A DNA stretch of 57,578 nucleotides from Microbacterium sp. cf046 (GTDB taxonomy: Bacteria > Actinomycetota > Actinomycetes > Actinomycetales > Microbacteriaceae), in contig NZ_FOZJ01000001.1 of the NCBI RefSeq assembly GCF_900114345.1, positions 1,306,796 through 1,364,373 on the forward strand. The letters run 5' to 3'. Below, in pieces: positions 1 to 8,658 of the stretch. Position numbers and translations under genes: made by a program. The notes beneath the pieces are model-generated. The model was given only the letters and a program-made list of their open reading frames with translations. It had not been told where the DNA came from and searched no databases. Each line of letters starts with the position of its first letter. The stretch's first letter is position 1.

Positions 1-5
1 CTCAA

Positions 6-44
6 TGGGGCTCCGCCCCAAACCCCTGGGTGTGCTTCGCACCC
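6..44. terminator. Two tandem GC-rich hairpins
   Basis: A perfect 6-bp stem at 6-11/15-20 (TGGGGC, loop TCC) is followed by a second stem at 28-32/40-44 (GGGTG) extended by a wobble pair. There is no T-tract. They lie just upstream of the ribosome binding site of the first gene and probably end a gene left of the window or form a leader structure. Confidence 0.4.
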
Positions 45-66
45 CCGGTGCTGGGAGGATGAGTGC

Positions 67-1515
67 ATGTCTTTGAGCTTCGAGCGCACCCAGAGCGTCG
101 CGATCATCGGTGGCGGCCCCGGCGGATATGAGGCCGCACTCGCCGCCGCTCAGCTGGGTGCTGAGGTCACGGTGGTCGAACGCGCCGGGATCGGCGGCTC
201 GGCCGTGATCACGGATGTCGTTCCGTCCAAGACGCTCATCGCCACCGCGGACGCGGCAGTCGCGATCAAGGGGGCCGGTGACCTCGGGGTGCAACTGTTC
301 GCCCGCGGTGCCGAGGGCAAGCCGCTCAAGCCCGAGATCGCGATCAACCTGGGCGCGGTCAACAAGCGGCTCCTGTCACTGGCGCGGCAGCAGTCCGACG
401 ACATGCGCGCTTCGCTCGTCGAGGCGGGCGTCCGCATCATCTCCGGGTTCGGACGACTCGACAGCGACAACGCCGTCGTCGTCTCGACCGGGCCCAAGGG
501 AACCGACTTCGACCGGATCGAGGCGGACACGCTGCTGGTCTCGGTGGGCGCATCCCCGCGTGAGCTGCCCTCGGCGAAGCCCGACGGCGTGCGCATCCTC
601 ACGTGGACGCAGCTGTACGACATGACCTCGCTCCCCGAGCACCTGATCGTGGTCGGGTCGGGTGTGACCGGCGCCGAGTTCGCGTCCGCCTATATGAACC
701 TCGGTGCGAAGGTCACGCTCGTCTCGAGCCGCGAGCAGGTCCTGCCGGGCGAGGACAAGGATGCCGCATCCGTACTCGAGAAGGTCTTCAAGCGCGGCGG
801 CATGACGGTGCTCTCGAAGTCGCGCGCCGACAAGGTCCAGAACACCGGTGACGGGGTGCTGGTCACGCTGGCGGACGGGCGGACGGTCGAAGGCAGTCAC
901 TGCCTCATGGCGGTCGGATCGGTCCCGAACACGGCAGGCCTCGGGCTCGAGGACGCCGGCGTGCAGATGACGGAGTCCGGACACATCCAGGTCAACCGCG
1001 TCGCGCGCACGTCGGTTCCGAACATCTACGCGGCCGGAGACTGCACGACCTTCATGCCGCTCGCGTCGGTGGCATCGATGCAGGGTCGCACCGCGGTCTT
1101 CCACGCGCTCGGCGACGTCGTGATCCCGCTCGAGCGCCGCCGGATCACCTCGAACATCTTCACCGCACCCGAGATCGCCACGATCGGCTGGCAGGAGCAG
1201 GACATCTCCGACGGGCTCATCAACGGCGTCGTCCACAAGCTGCCACTGGCCTCCAACCCGCGCGCCAAGATGATGGGCTTCAAGGACGGCTTCGTGAAGC
1301 TCCTGGCCAGGCAGGGCAGCGGCACCGTGATCGGCGGCGTCATCGTCGGACCACGCGCGTCCGAGCTGATCTACCCGATCGCGATCGCGGTCGAGCGCCG
1401 GCTCACGGTGGACCAGCTCTCGCGCGTGTTCGCGGTGTACCCCTCGCTCACCAGCAGCATCACGGATGCCGCGCGGGCGATGCACATCGTCGACCGGGCG
1501 AACGAAGACGGCTGA
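67..1515 (+). CDS. lpdA: LpdA-like NAD(P)H-quinone dehydrogenase (flavoprotein disulfide reductase family)
   Basis: A 482-residue FAD/NAD(P)-dependent flavoprotein. The FAD-binding GGGPGG lies at residues 15-20, the second nucleotide-binding fold around 195-225 (VGSGVTGAEFAS), and the FAD-contacting AAGDC motif near 320. In true dihydrolipoamide dehydrogenases the segment before PSK carries a CxxxxC redox pair; here those two positions are Ala46 and Val51. The C-terminal HPT active-site histidine is also replaced (VYPSLTSS). The protein therefore cannot do dithiol chemistry and fits the LpdA group (Mycobacterium Rv3303c type), which reduces quinones with NAD(P)H. GGGAGG at 53-58 with an 8-nt spacer supports this ATG. 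The gene converges on the carboxylase gene to its right. Confidence 0.85.
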   Translation: MSLSFERTQSVAIIGGGPGGYEAALAAAQLGAEVTVVERAGIGGSAVITDVVPSKTLIATADAAVAIKGAGDLGVQLFARGAEGKPLKPEIAINLGAVNKRLLSLARQQSDDMRASLVEAGVRIISGFGRLDSDNAVVVSTGPKGTDFDRIEADTLLVSVGASPRELPSAKPDGVRILTWTQLYDMTSLPEHLIVVGSGVTGAEFASAYMNLGAKVTLVSSREQVLPGEDKDAASVLEKVFKRGGMTVLSKSRADKVQNTGDGVLVTLADGRTVEGSHCLMAVGSVPNTAGLGLEDAGVQMTESGHIQVNRVARTSVPNIYAAGDCTTFMPLASVASMQGRTAVFHALGDVVIPLERRRITSNIFTAPEIATIGWQEQDISDGLINGVVHKLPLASNPRAKMMGFKDGFVKLLARQGSGTVIGGVIVGPRASELIYPIAIAVERRLTVDQLSRVFAVYPSLTSSITDAARAMHIVDRANEDG

Positions 1516-1524
1516 TCACGTCCA

Positions 1525-1545
1525 GGATGCCGTGCCGCGGCATCC
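1525..1545. terminator. Hairpin between convergent genes
   Basis: A perfect 8-bp stem GGATGCCG/CGGCATCC with a 5-nt loop lies between two convergent genes, so it could serve both strands. There is no clear T-tract. Confidence 0.45.
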
Positions 1546-1638
1546 CGCGCCCCGTTCGTCCGTCACCGGCGTACGCGAAACGGCCGTCCGCGCGAGCACG
1601 GGTGACGGATGAACCGAGGTCGTCGTGCGTCTCGGCCG

Positions 1639-3405
1639 CTAGCTGATCGTCAGCAGCTGGTGACCGGCCGAGACCGTCGTGCCGGCGGTCGCGTTGATCG
1701 CGCCGATCACGCCGTCCTTGTGGGCCTGGATCGGCTGCTCCATCTTCATCGCCTCGAGCACGACGACCAGGTCGCCCTTGACGACCTGCTGGCCGTCTTC
1801 GACGGCGACCTTGACGATCGTGGCCTGCATGGGACTCTTCACCGCGTCGCCGGACGCCCCGGCGACCACGGTGGGCGCGTGGGAGCGTCGTGACGGGGGA
1901 ACGGCCGCGGGGCGCGCCGTCGCGCCGGGCGCGGCGACGATCCGGTCGGGCAGGCTCACTTCGAGCCGCTTGCCGCCGACCTCGACCACGACCGTGTGGC
2001 GGGCTTCGGCCGGTTTCGGTGCCTCGAGCTCGCCGTCCCACGGCGGGATGTCGTTGACGAACTCGGTCTCGATCCAGCGCGTGAACACGCCGAACACGCC
2101 GTCCTCCGCGGTGAAGGCGGGGTCGCGCACGACCTTGCGGTGGAACGGCAGCACGGTCGGCAGACCGGCGACCTCGAACTCGTCCAGCGCGCGACGCGCA
2201 CGCTCGAGCGCTTCGGCCCGGTCGCGGCCGGTGATGATGATCTTGCCGAGCAGGGAGTCGAACGCGCCGCTGACCGAGTCGCCCGCCGTCACGCCGGAAT
2301 CCAGACGGATGCCGGGACCGCCGAAGGTCTTGAACACGTGGATCGGACCGGGCTGGGGGAGGAATCCGCGACCGGGATCCTCGCCGTTCACGCGGAACTC
2401 GATCGAGTGGCCGACGGGCACGGGGTCCGGGTAGTCGAGCGTCCCGCCCTCTGCGAGGCGGAACTGCTCGCGCACCAGGTCGACCCCGGTGATCTCCTCC
2501 GAGACCGGATGCTCGACCTGCAGGCGGGTGTTCACCTCGAGGAACGAGATCGTGCCGTCGGCGCCGATGAGGAACTCGCACGTGCCGGCCCCGACGTATC
2601 CCACCTCGCGCAGGATCGCCTTCGACGCCTCGTACAGCGTTCGGTTCTGTTCCTCGCTGAGGAACGGTGCCGGGGCCTCTTCGACCAGCTTCTGGTGGCG
2701 TCGCTGCAGCGAGCAGTCGCGCGTGGAGACGACGACGACGTTGCCGGCCGCATCCGCGAGACACTGCGTCTCGACGTGACGCGGCTTGTCGAGGTACTTC
2801 TCGACGAAGCACTCGCCGCGGCCGAAGGCGGTGATCGCCTCGCGCGTGGCCGACTCGAACATCTCCGTGATCTCGTCGTACTCGCGGGCCACCTTGAGGC
2901 CGCGCCCGCCGCCGCCGTACGCGGCCTTGATGGCGATCGGCAGGCCGAACTCCTCCGCGAACGCGACGACCTCGGACGCGTCGGCGACGGGGCCGGGCGT
3001 GCCGGGCGCGAGCGGGGCGCCGACCCTCTCGGCCACGTGGCGTGCGGTCACCTTGTCGCCGAGCGCTTCGATGGCCTCGGGCGACGGGCCGATCCAGATC
3101 AGCCCGGCATCCATGACCGCGCGCGCGAATACGGCGTTCTCTGCGAGGAAGCCGTATCCGGGGTGCACCGCGTCGGCGCCCGAACGGCGTGCCACCGAGA
3201 GGATCTTCTCGATCGACAGGTACGTGTCGGCGCTGGTCGCGCCCTCAAGGGCGTACGACTCGTCGGCGAGACGGGCGTGGAGCGCGTCGCGGTCCTGGTC
3301 GGCGTACACGGCGACCGAGGACTTACCGGCATCTCGCGCGGCGCGGATGACGCGGACGGCGATCTCGCCGCGGTTGGCAACGAGCACCTTGGCGATCTGA
3401 GGCAT
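1639..3405 (-). CDS. accBC: Acyl-CoA carboxylase, biotin carboxylase plus biotin carrier subunit
   Basis: A 588-residue alpha subunit of the acetyl-/propionyl-CoA carboxylase that supplies malonyl-CoA and methylmalonyl-CoA for lipid synthesis. The N-terminal biotin carboxylase fold starts with [13 protein letters not shown]; the ATP-grasp glycine loop ([10 protein letters not shown]) is near residue 170. A linker leads to a C-terminal biotinyl domain with the EAMKMEQ motif, whose biotin-accepting lysine is Lys554. Length and order match AccA3-type fused subunits. The start is set at [11 protein letters not shown], where the family begins; the frame stays open 17 codons upstream but that stretch is not conserved. 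The partner beta and epsilon subunits and the biotin ligase lie about 6 kb to the right. Confidence 0.95.
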   Translation of the reverse strand: MPQIAKVLVANRGEIAVRVIRAARDAGKSSVAVYADQDRDALHARLADESYALEGATSADTYLSIEKILSVARRSGADAVHPGYGFLAENAVFARAVMDAGLIWIGPSPEAIEALGDKVTARHVAERVGAPLAPGTPGPVADASEVVAFAEEFGLPIAIKAAYGGGGRGLKVAREYDEITEMFESATREAITAFGRGECFVEKYLDKPRHVETQCLADAAGNVVVVSTRDCSLQRRHQKLVEEAPAPFLSEEQNRTLYEASKAILREVGYVGAGTCEFLIGADGTISFLEVNTRLQVEHPVSEEITGVDLVREQFRLAEGGTLDYPDPVPVGHSIEFRVNGEDPGRGFLPQPGPIHVFKTFGGPGIRLDSGVTAGDSVSGAFDSLLGKIIITGRDRAEALERARRALDEFEVAGLPTVLPFHRKVVRDPAFTAEDGVFGVFTRWIETEFVNDIPPWDGELEAPKPAEARHTVVVEVGGKRLEVSLPDRIVAAPGATARPAAVPPSRRSHAPTVVAGASGDAVKSPMQATIVKVAVEDGQQVVKGDLVVVLEAMKMEQPIQAHKDGVIGAINATAGTTVSAGHQLLTIS

Positions 3406-3479
3406 GGATGCCAGCCTACCCACGCGCCGGAGACCCCTTTTGAGTCCTTCGCACAAGAAAGCCCGCCAAACGTGTGGGG

Positions 3480-3485
3480 AGTCTA
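3480..3485 (-). promoter_or_regulatory. Candidate -10 box for accBC
   Basis: TAGACT on the minus strand, 74 nt before the accBC start, identical to the -10-like box repeated elsewhere in the window. It would give a leader of about 65-70 nt. No convincing -35 box is seen. Confidence 0.35.
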
Positions 3486-3522
3486 CGAGCCATCCCGAGC
3501 GGTTGTGTGCGGTTCCGAGCAG

Positions 3523-4170
3523 TCAGCCGCGATTCCAAAGATCCGGCCATGCGAGACCGAGCTCCACCGCCAGCCGGCGCACCGTGGAGAGGGACATGCC
3601 CACGACCGTCGAGGGGTCGCCCACCACCCGATCGATGAAGGGGCCGCCCAGGCTGTCGATCGTGAACGCGCCGGCGACCTTCAGCGGCTCGCCCGACGCG
3701 ACATACGCCTCGATCTCGGCATCCGTGACGTCCGCCGCGAAGCTGACGGATGCGGCGGCCACCGCATGAGCCTCTCGATCGGCCGCGCCCGGAGTCACCC
3801 GGATCACGCTGTGGCCGGAGTGCAGCACGCCCGTGCGCCCGCGCATCGCCCGCCAGCGCCGGGTGGCGACCTCGGCGGTATGGGGCTTGCCAAGGATCTC
3901 GCCGTCGATCTCGAACATCGAGTCGCCGCCGATCACGATCCCGGCGAACGCGGCGCCCTCGGCTGCGAGTCGGGCCGCGACATCCGCGGCTTTGCGGCGA
4001 GCGAGGAGGAGCACGTGCTCGTCCGCGTCCAGCCGGCGACGTTCCGCCGCCTCGACCTGCGCGATCACCGCGTCCTCATCCACATCGGGTGCCAGCGTCC
4101 GCGGTTCGATCCCCGCCTGACGCAGCAGCATCAGCCGGGCGGGGGACGTCGAAGCGAGGCAGACCTGCAT
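3523..4170 (-). CDS. maf: Maf-family nucleoside triphosphate pyrophosphatase
   Basis: A 215-residue Maf protein, a house-cleaning pyrophosphatase that hydrolyses non-canonical or pyrimidine nucleoside triphosphates. The N-terminal ASTSPARLMLLRQAG is the family signature (SxSPxR), followed by a DEDAV segment and a GGDSMFEIDG region that carries acidic catalytic residues. Length is normal for the family. It sits between accBC and a divergent RNA methyltransferase; mycobacteria also keep maf beside acyl-CoA carboxylase genes. Transcription is probably leaderless, from a TACCGT box 6 nt before the ATG. Confidence 0.93.
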   Translation of the reverse strand: MQVCLASTSPARLMLLRQAGIEPRTLAPDVDEDAVIAQVEAAERRRLDADEHVLLLARRKAADVAARLAAEGAAFAGIVIGGDSMFEIDGEILGKPHTAEVATRRWRAMRGRTGVLHSGHSVIRVTPGAADREAHAVAAASVSFAADVTDAEIEAYVASGEPLKVAGAFTIDSLGGPFIDRVVGDPSTVVGMSLSTVRRLAVELGLAWPDLWNRG

Positions 4171-4176
4171 GCGTTC

Positions 4177-4182
4177 ACGGTA
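4177..4182 (-). promoter_or_regulatory. Leaderless -10 box for maf
   Basis: TACCGT on the minus strand ends 6 nt before the maf ATG, placing the transcription start at or next to the start codon. Confidence 0.45.
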
Positions 4183-4217
4183 GCCGCGTCCCGCCCGCCC
4201 TGTGGAATGCTCGGTGG

Positions 4218-5549
4218 GTGGATGATGCGACAGGCGCAGCGGCGGCCGGTGACGAGCTCGAGCTCGACATCACGAGCGTCGCGCACGGCGGGGTCTTCGT
4301 CGGACGGCACGGGGCGGTCGACCCCGAGACCGGCCGCGGCGGCAGGGTCGTGTTCGTCCCCGATGCCATTCCCGGCGAGCGCGTCCGCATCCGTCTCACC
4401 GACGTCGGGAAGAAGTCGTTCTGGCGCGGGGACGTGCTCGAGGTTCTGGATGCGTCGCCGCACCGCAGGATGCACATCTGGCGGCAGGCCGACGTCACCG
4501 TTCCGCCGCATCTGCGCCCGGGCGGCGCCGACTTCGGCCACATCGAGCTCTCTCACCAGCGCGAATTGAAGCTCGACGTCCTGGGCGACGCCCTGCACCG
4601 CTTCGGCGGGGTCGAGCCGCCCGTGGCGATATCCGGTCCGGCACCGACGGTGACCCCGGACGGCCGCGTCGTGGACGAGGAGAGCGCGGACGGCGGTGGC
4701 TGGCGAACCCGCCTCAGCCTGCACGTCGATGCCGACGGCTACGTGGGGCCGTTCGCAGCGCGCAGCCATTCGGTCATCGCGGTCGAGGACCACCCGCTCG
4801 CAACGCCCGAGGTCGAGCGCGCGGCGCTCGCGCTCGGGCACGGCCGGGCGGGCCGCATCGATCTCGTGCAGCCCTCGGACGGTCGGGTGCGCGTCATCCC
4901 TCGGCCGGATGCGGCCAAGACCGGCCCGCGGGAAGCCCGTGAGGTGGTGCACGAGCTCGTCGGGGCGCGCGAGTTCCGCGTCGACGCCGGAGGCTTCTGG
5001 CAGGTCCACCGGCTCGCTGCGGCGACCCTCGACGGCGCCGTGCGCGCCGCGATCGGCGATCTCGCACGGGACGGCGCCGCACTGGAGACCGATGCGTGGC
5101 ACCTCGACCTCTACGGCGGGGTGGGGCTGTTCGCGGCCGCGATCGCCGATCTCGGTGGAACGCATGTCACCTCTGTCGAATCGGACGCCCGCGCGACGGA
5201 GCACGCGGGGGAGAACCTCGCCGAGTGGGTCGGCGCGCGCGCCGAGACCGCGCGCGTCGACCGGTTCGTGTCGCGCCTGGTCTCCGACGCGACCGCTCGT
5301 GACCGTGACCGGCTCGCACGAGGGGTCACCGTCCTCGATCCGCCGCGGTCCGGCGCCGGCCGCCAGGTCGTCGAGGCGGTCGCAGCGCTGCATCCCTCGG
5401 CGGTGGTCTACGTCGCATGCGACCCGGTCGCACTCGCCCGTGATGTGGCGACGTTCCGTGACGCCGGCTACGACCTGCGCGCGGTCGCGGCGTTCGACCT
5501 GTTCCCGAACTCGCACCACATCGAGGCCGTCGCGACCTTCGTGTGCTGA
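4218..5549 (+). CDS. TRAM-domain class I SAM-dependent RNA (uracil-5-)-methyltransferase
   Basis: A 443-residue TrmA/RlmD-type enzyme that methylates C5 of a uridine in tRNA or rRNA. An N-terminal TRAM RNA-binding domain (from DELELDITSVAHGG) precedes the SAM-binding LDLYGGVGLFA motif and the catalytic end: LDPPRSGAG, then YVACDPVALARD, whose Cys is the expected nucleophile (RumA has YVSCNPATLARD). The Fe-S cysteines of RlmD (CGGCxxQH region) are replaced (PGGADFGHIELSHQ), so no 4Fe-4S cluster is expected. The GTG at 4218 is chosen because the TRAM domain begins right after it and a TGGAAT box lies 9 nt upstream. It is divergent from maf. Target RNA is unknown. Confidence 0.88.
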   Translation: MDDATGAAAAGDELELDITSVAHGGVFVGRHGAVDPETGRGGRVVFVPDAIPGERVRIRLTDVGKKSFWRGDVLEVLDASPHRRMHIWRQADVTVPPHLRPGGADFGHIELSHQRELKLDVLGDALHRFGGVEPPVAISGPAPTVTPDGRVVDEESADGGGWRTRLSLHVDADGYVGPFAARSHSVIAVEDHPLATPEVERAALALGHGRAGRIDLVQPSDGRVRVIPRPDAAKTGPREAREVVHELVGAREFRVDAGGFWQVHRLAAATLDGAVRAAIGDLARDGAALETDAWHLDLYGGVGLFAAAIADLGGTHVTSVESDARATEHAGENLAEWVGARAETARVDRFVSRLVSDATARDRDRLARGVTVLDPPRSGAGRQVVEAVAALHPSAVVYVACDPVALARDVATFRDAGYDLRAVAAFDLFPNSHHIEAVATFVC

Positions 5550-5568
5550 GGCCCGTTTCGAAGGGCCT
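5549..5568. terminator. Short hairpin after the methyltransferase gene
   Basis: A perfect AGGCCC/GGGCCT stem with an 8-nt loop overlaps the stop codon of the RNA methyltransferase and precedes the promoter of the response regulator. Confidence 0.35.
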
Positions 5569-5575
5569 GCGTGGC

Positions 5576-5581
5576 TAGGCT
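5576..5581 (+). promoter_or_regulatory. Leaderless -10 box for the response regulator operon
   Basis: TAGGCT ends 6 nt before the ATG at 5588. No ribosome binding site fits between them. Confidence 0.5.
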
Positions 5582-5587
5582 TGCGGC

Positions 5588-6262
5588 ATGACGCGCGTAG
5601 CCCTGATCGATGATCACGAGTCGGTCCGACTCGGGCTGGAAGCCGCCTGCGCACGCGCGCAAAAGGTGGTGGCCTTCTCGGGCAGCAACGTGACCGCCTA
5701 CCTGGACTGGCGTGCCTTCAGCGGCGCCGCGCCGGCCGACGTCGTCGTGCTCGACCTGACGCTCGGAGACGGGACCACCGTCACCGAGAATGTCCGCCGG
5801 CTCGTCGCCGACGGCTCCAGCGTCATCATCCACAGCGTCGCCGACCGCCCCGCCGCCGTGCGCGAGGCGCTCGCCGCGGGAGCGGCCGGCGTGGTCAGCA
5901 AGGCATCGCCGATCGGCGACGTGATCGCTGCGATCAGCACCGTCGCGGGGGGCGAGCCGCTCAACAATGTGGAGTGGGCCAGCGCCGTGGACGGCGATCG
6001 CGCGTTCGCCGACGCGCAGCTGTCCGCCCGGGAGCGCGACGTCCTGCGGCTGTACGCGGCGGGACTGCCGCTGAAAGTCGTGGCGGACCGGCTCGGAGTC
6101 GCGTACTCCACCGCGAAGGAGAACATCACACGGGTGCGGGTGAAGTACGTCGAGGTGGGCCGGCCCGCGCCGACCAAGGTCGATCTCCTGCGCCGCGCGA
6201 TGGAGGACGGCATCCTCGCCGAGCCGAGCGACCGCGAAGGTGCCGGTGGTGTCGGAGGCTGA
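5588..6262 (+). CDS. NarL/FixJ-type response regulator
   Basis: A 224-residue DNA-binding response regulator. The receiver domain has the acidic pair Asp8/Asp9, the phospho-acceptor Asp56 in VVVLDLTLGDG, and a GVVSKASP segment with the conserved lysine. A LuxR-type helix-turn-helix follows (LSARERDVLRLYAAGL...), but its recognition region (VAYSTAKENITRVRVKY) differs from the usual GxSxxTVxxHxxxIxxKL pattern. It overlaps the next gene, a histidine kinase, by 23 nt, so the two form a pair. Target genes cannot be read from the sequence; nothing ties it directly to the glycan locus. Confidence 0.9.
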   Translation: MTRVALIDDHESVRLGLEAACARAQKVVAFSGSNVTAYLDWRAFSGAAPADVVVLDLTLGDGTTVTENVRRLVADGSSVIIHSVADRPAAVREALAAGAAGVVSKASPIGDVIAAISTVAGGEPLNNVEWASAVDGDRAFADAQLSARERDVLRLYAAGLPLKVVADRLGVAYSTAKENITRVRVKYVEVGRPAPTKVDLLRRAMEDGILAEPSDREGAGGVGG

Positions 6263-7505
6263 GAGCACCCGCGCCATCCTCGATGACGCGTGGGGCCACA
6301 TCCCGCAGTCCCGCGAGACGACGGCGGGCCTCGGATCCTTCACGAGGCTGCGCATCGAGCGCATCATCTCGCTCGTCGTCGGCCTCGGCAGCCTGGTCCT
6401 GGGCACCCAGGCGTTCCTGACCGCTCTCCTGCCCTACCAGGAGAGCCCGGCCTGGCACGTGCCGCTCATGCTCATGACCTTCGTGCCGCTGACGGCGATG
6501 CTGATCGCGTGCGGTCTCGGCCGGGCGGTGCGGCTGTGCGCCGGCATCTTCGCGGTCGCCTATCCCCTGGCGCTCCTCCTGTGGCCCGCCGCCACGGCGG
6601 GCGGCACCGCGGACTCCACCGCCGAGCCGTGGATCTGGTACCTCGTCAACGTCGCGACCGTGGCGAGCGTCCTCGCGTTCCCCCTGTTCCTCCAGGTGGT
6701 CTGGACCGCGTTCGTCCCGATCCTGTTCGGGGTCGTCCGCCTGATCCAGGGCGAGTTCACTCCCGAGTACTGGTACAACGTGACCCTCGACGTGTCGTTC
6801 GCCCTCATCCTCGGCGGGATGCTCGTCACCCTCGGCTGGGTGTTCCGCGCGATCGCGGCGAACGTGGACGAGGCCCGGGCACGCGCCGTCGAGTCGTACG
6901 CGGCCGCCGCGGCGGCGGATGCTGCGGAGCAGGAGCGCATCGCCGTGGCGGCGCTGATGCACGACAGCGTGCTGGCCGCGCTCATCGCGGCGGAACGGGC
7001 GCACACGCCGCGTGAGCGGACTCTCGCCGTGACGATGGCCCGGGAGGCGCTGACCCGTCTCGCGAACACCGAGCAGGACTCGGAGGAGGGGAGCGACGAG
7101 CCGCGGGATGCCGCGAGCCTGGCCGATGACATCGAACGGTCCGCCGCCGAACTGGGCGTCGACATCGGCGTCCAGCGCTCGATCGTGCCGCGGACGCCTC
7201 CCATGCCCGGACGGATCGCCCGTGCCCTGGTGCTCGCGGCGACGCAGGCGATCGCCAACGCGGCCCAGCACGCCGGGGGATCCGGCCTCGCGGTCATCGT
7301 CGACGGGAGCGCCGACCCTGCGCGCGTGCGCATCACCGTGCGCGACACCGGAGCGGGCTTCGACCTGGACCGGGTCCCGCACGACCGGCTCGGCATCCGC
7401 GCATCGATCTTCGCCCGGGTCGCCGCCGTCGGCGGCACCAGTTCGATCGACTCCGACCCCCACGGCACGACAGTGCGGCTCGAGTGGCGGGAGGGGACGC
7501 CGTGA
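6240..7505 (+). CDS. Sensor histidine kinase of the preceding response regulator
   Basis: A 421-residue membrane histidine kinase. About five or six hydrophobic segments fill residues 40-205 with little extracytoplasmic sequence, so it probably senses within the membrane. An alanine-rich helix leads to the phospho-acceptor region, His241 in AALMHDSVLAAL. The C-terminal ATPase domain shows an N-box (LAATQAIANAAQHAG) and a G-box (DTGAGFDL...LGI). The architecture is like DesK/LiaS kinases that pair with NarL regulators. The GTG at 6240 overlaps the regulator; a second in-frame GTG at 6249 is possible. Its stop overlaps the next gene as GTGA. Confidence 0.88.
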   Translation: MPVVSEAESTRAILDDAWGHIPQSRETTAGLGSFTRLRIERIISLVVGLGSLVLGTQAFLTALLPYQESPAWHVPLMLMTFVPLTAMLIACGLGRAVRLCAGIFAVAYPLALLLWPAATAGGTADSTAEPWIWYLVNVATVASVLAFPLFLQVVWTAFVPILFGVVRLIQGEFTPEYWYNVTLDVSFALILGGMLVTLGWVFRAIAANVDEARARAVESYAAAAAADAAEQERIAVAALMHDSVLAALIAAERAHTPRERTLAVTMAREALTRLANTEQDSEEGSDEPRDAASLADDIERSAAELGVDIGVQRSIVPRTPPMPGRIARALVLAATQAIANAAQHAGGSGLAVIVDGSADPARVRITVRDTGAGFDLDRVPHDRLGIRASIFARVAAVGGTSSIDSDPHGTTVRLEWREGTP

Positions 7506-8560
7506 TCAGCGTGCGGCAGATCATCGTCGCGCTCGGGCTCGCCTTCACGGCCTATCTCGCGGCCCGCGGCCTGTGGTGGACCGCTCCGGTGCCGCAGCCG
7601 CTCGTGGTCATCGCCGCGCTCAGCCTTTATCTGTTCACCACGTGGCTCTGCATCTTCTGGGAGGCGCGCCGGGCGGCCCCCTCCGCGGCGGACGGGTCCG
7701 CGCGGAGAACGCTCACCGCGACCCGCACCGAGCTGCCCTACTGGGCGGGCGTGCTCGCGCTCGCGTCGGCGTTCATCGTGCCGAGCGCGATCGCCGTGGC
7801 CGTGGGCGCCGAAAACCGCACCGAGCCGTTCGCCACGTGGTACCTCGGCGGAATCGGCGCTCTCATGACCATAGTGATGGTGCGCCGGCGCCCCTGGATC
7901 GCCTGGATCGGCATCGGCGCGCTGGCGGTCGCCTCGATGGCGTGGATGGGTCCCGTGGATGCGCTCGCGCTCGGGCTCGTCGGCTCGATCGTCTGGGTGG
8001 CCGCGACGCAGCTGATGCTGCGGTCGATGGACCGCGCGGCCCGCGACACGGCGAAGCTCGCACAGCTGCAGCGCGCGGCGTCGGCGTGGCAGGCGTCGCA
8101 GACGGGCCGTCAGCGGGAGCGACGCATCCAGGTGCAGCGCGCGCTCGCCGTGGCCGGTCCGGTCCTCACACGCACCGTGTCGACCGGCGGCTCACTGGAC
8201 GAGGAGGAGCGAACCCAGGCGCGTCTGGCGGAAGGCCGCCTGCGCGACGAGATGCGGGGGCCGCGGCTGCTCGATGACGCCGTGCACGCCGAGCTCGAGC
8301 GGGCCCGCCGCCGCGGCGCCAACGTCACGGTGCTCGACGAAGGCGGCCTGGACGGACTGGACGAGGCGACGCTGTCGATCATCCGCACCGAGCTGGCCGA
8401 GACCCTCCGTGCGGCGCGATCGGATCGCCTCTACATCCGGACCTCGCCGGACGAGCGCGTCGCCGTGACCGTGGTGGGGCGCTCGGCATCCGGGCCCGGC
8501 CTGTCGGACGAGGACGCCGTCGATCTCTGGCGCGAGATCGGCCACCCCGGCGCAGCCTGA
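7502..8560 (+). CDS. Membrane protein with kinase-like C-terminal remnant, third gene of the two-component operon
   Basis: A 352-residue protein I do not recognise as a named family. Residues 1-180 hold about five transmembrane segments, arranged like the sensor part of the kinase just upstream. The cytoplasmic remainder has a basic, glutamine-rich helix (AWQASQTGRQRERRIQVQRAL) and a mixed alpha/beta end (NVTVLDEGGLDGLDEAT...LYIRTSPDERVAVTVVGRS) that looks like an ATPase fold without a DxGxG box. Translation is coupled by a GTGA overlap. I infer an accessory or degenerate sensor that modulates the kinase; a purely structural role is equally possible. Two strong hairpins follow it. Confidence 0.75.
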   Translation: MISVRQIIVALGLAFTAYLAARGLWWTAPVPQPLVVIAALSLYLFTTWLCIFWEARRAAPSAADGSARRTLTATRTELPYWAGVLALASAFIVPSAIAVAVGAENRTEPFATWYLGGIGALMTIVMVRRRPWIAWIGIGALAVASMAWMGPVDALALGLVGSIVWVAATQLMLRSMDRAARDTAKLAQLQRAASAWQASQTGRQRERRIQVQRALAVAGPVLTRTVSTGGSLDEEERTQARLAEGRLRDEMRGPRLLDDAVHAELERARRRGANVTVLDEGGLDGLDEATLSIIRTELAETLRAARSDRLYIRTSPDERVAVTVVGRSASGPGLSDEDAVDLWREIGHPGAA

Positions 8561-8570
8561 AAAGGTTCTC

Positions 8571-8611
8571 GCTCCCCGTCCCGGCGGGGGAGGGGAGCCG
8601 GGGCGGGGAGC
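8571..8611. terminator. Strong 15-bp hairpin terminator
   Basis: The arms at 8571-8585 and 8597-8611 pair over 15 bp with a single G-T wobble and an 11-nt purine loop, starting 11 nt after the stop codon of the two-component operon. There is no T-tract on the plus strand. Confidence 0.7.
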
Positions 8612-8623
8612 GGAGATCGGAGG

Positions 8624-8658
8624 AGGTGAGGGGCGGCGAAGCCGCCCGCCCCTCACCT
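8624..8658. terminator. Second hairpin, facing the accD-accE operon
   Basis: AGGTGAGGGGC at 8624-8634 pairs perfectly with 8648-8658, with an inner GC-rich loop that can pair further. With the previous hairpin it separates two convergent operons. Confidence 0.6.

Noticed and set aside
1996..4569. Open frame of 857 codons on the plus strand
   Set aside because: It is antisense to accBC and maf, both with clear family motifs; the translation is Arg/Ala/Gly/Asp-rich with no recognisable domain, as expected of high-GC shadow frames.
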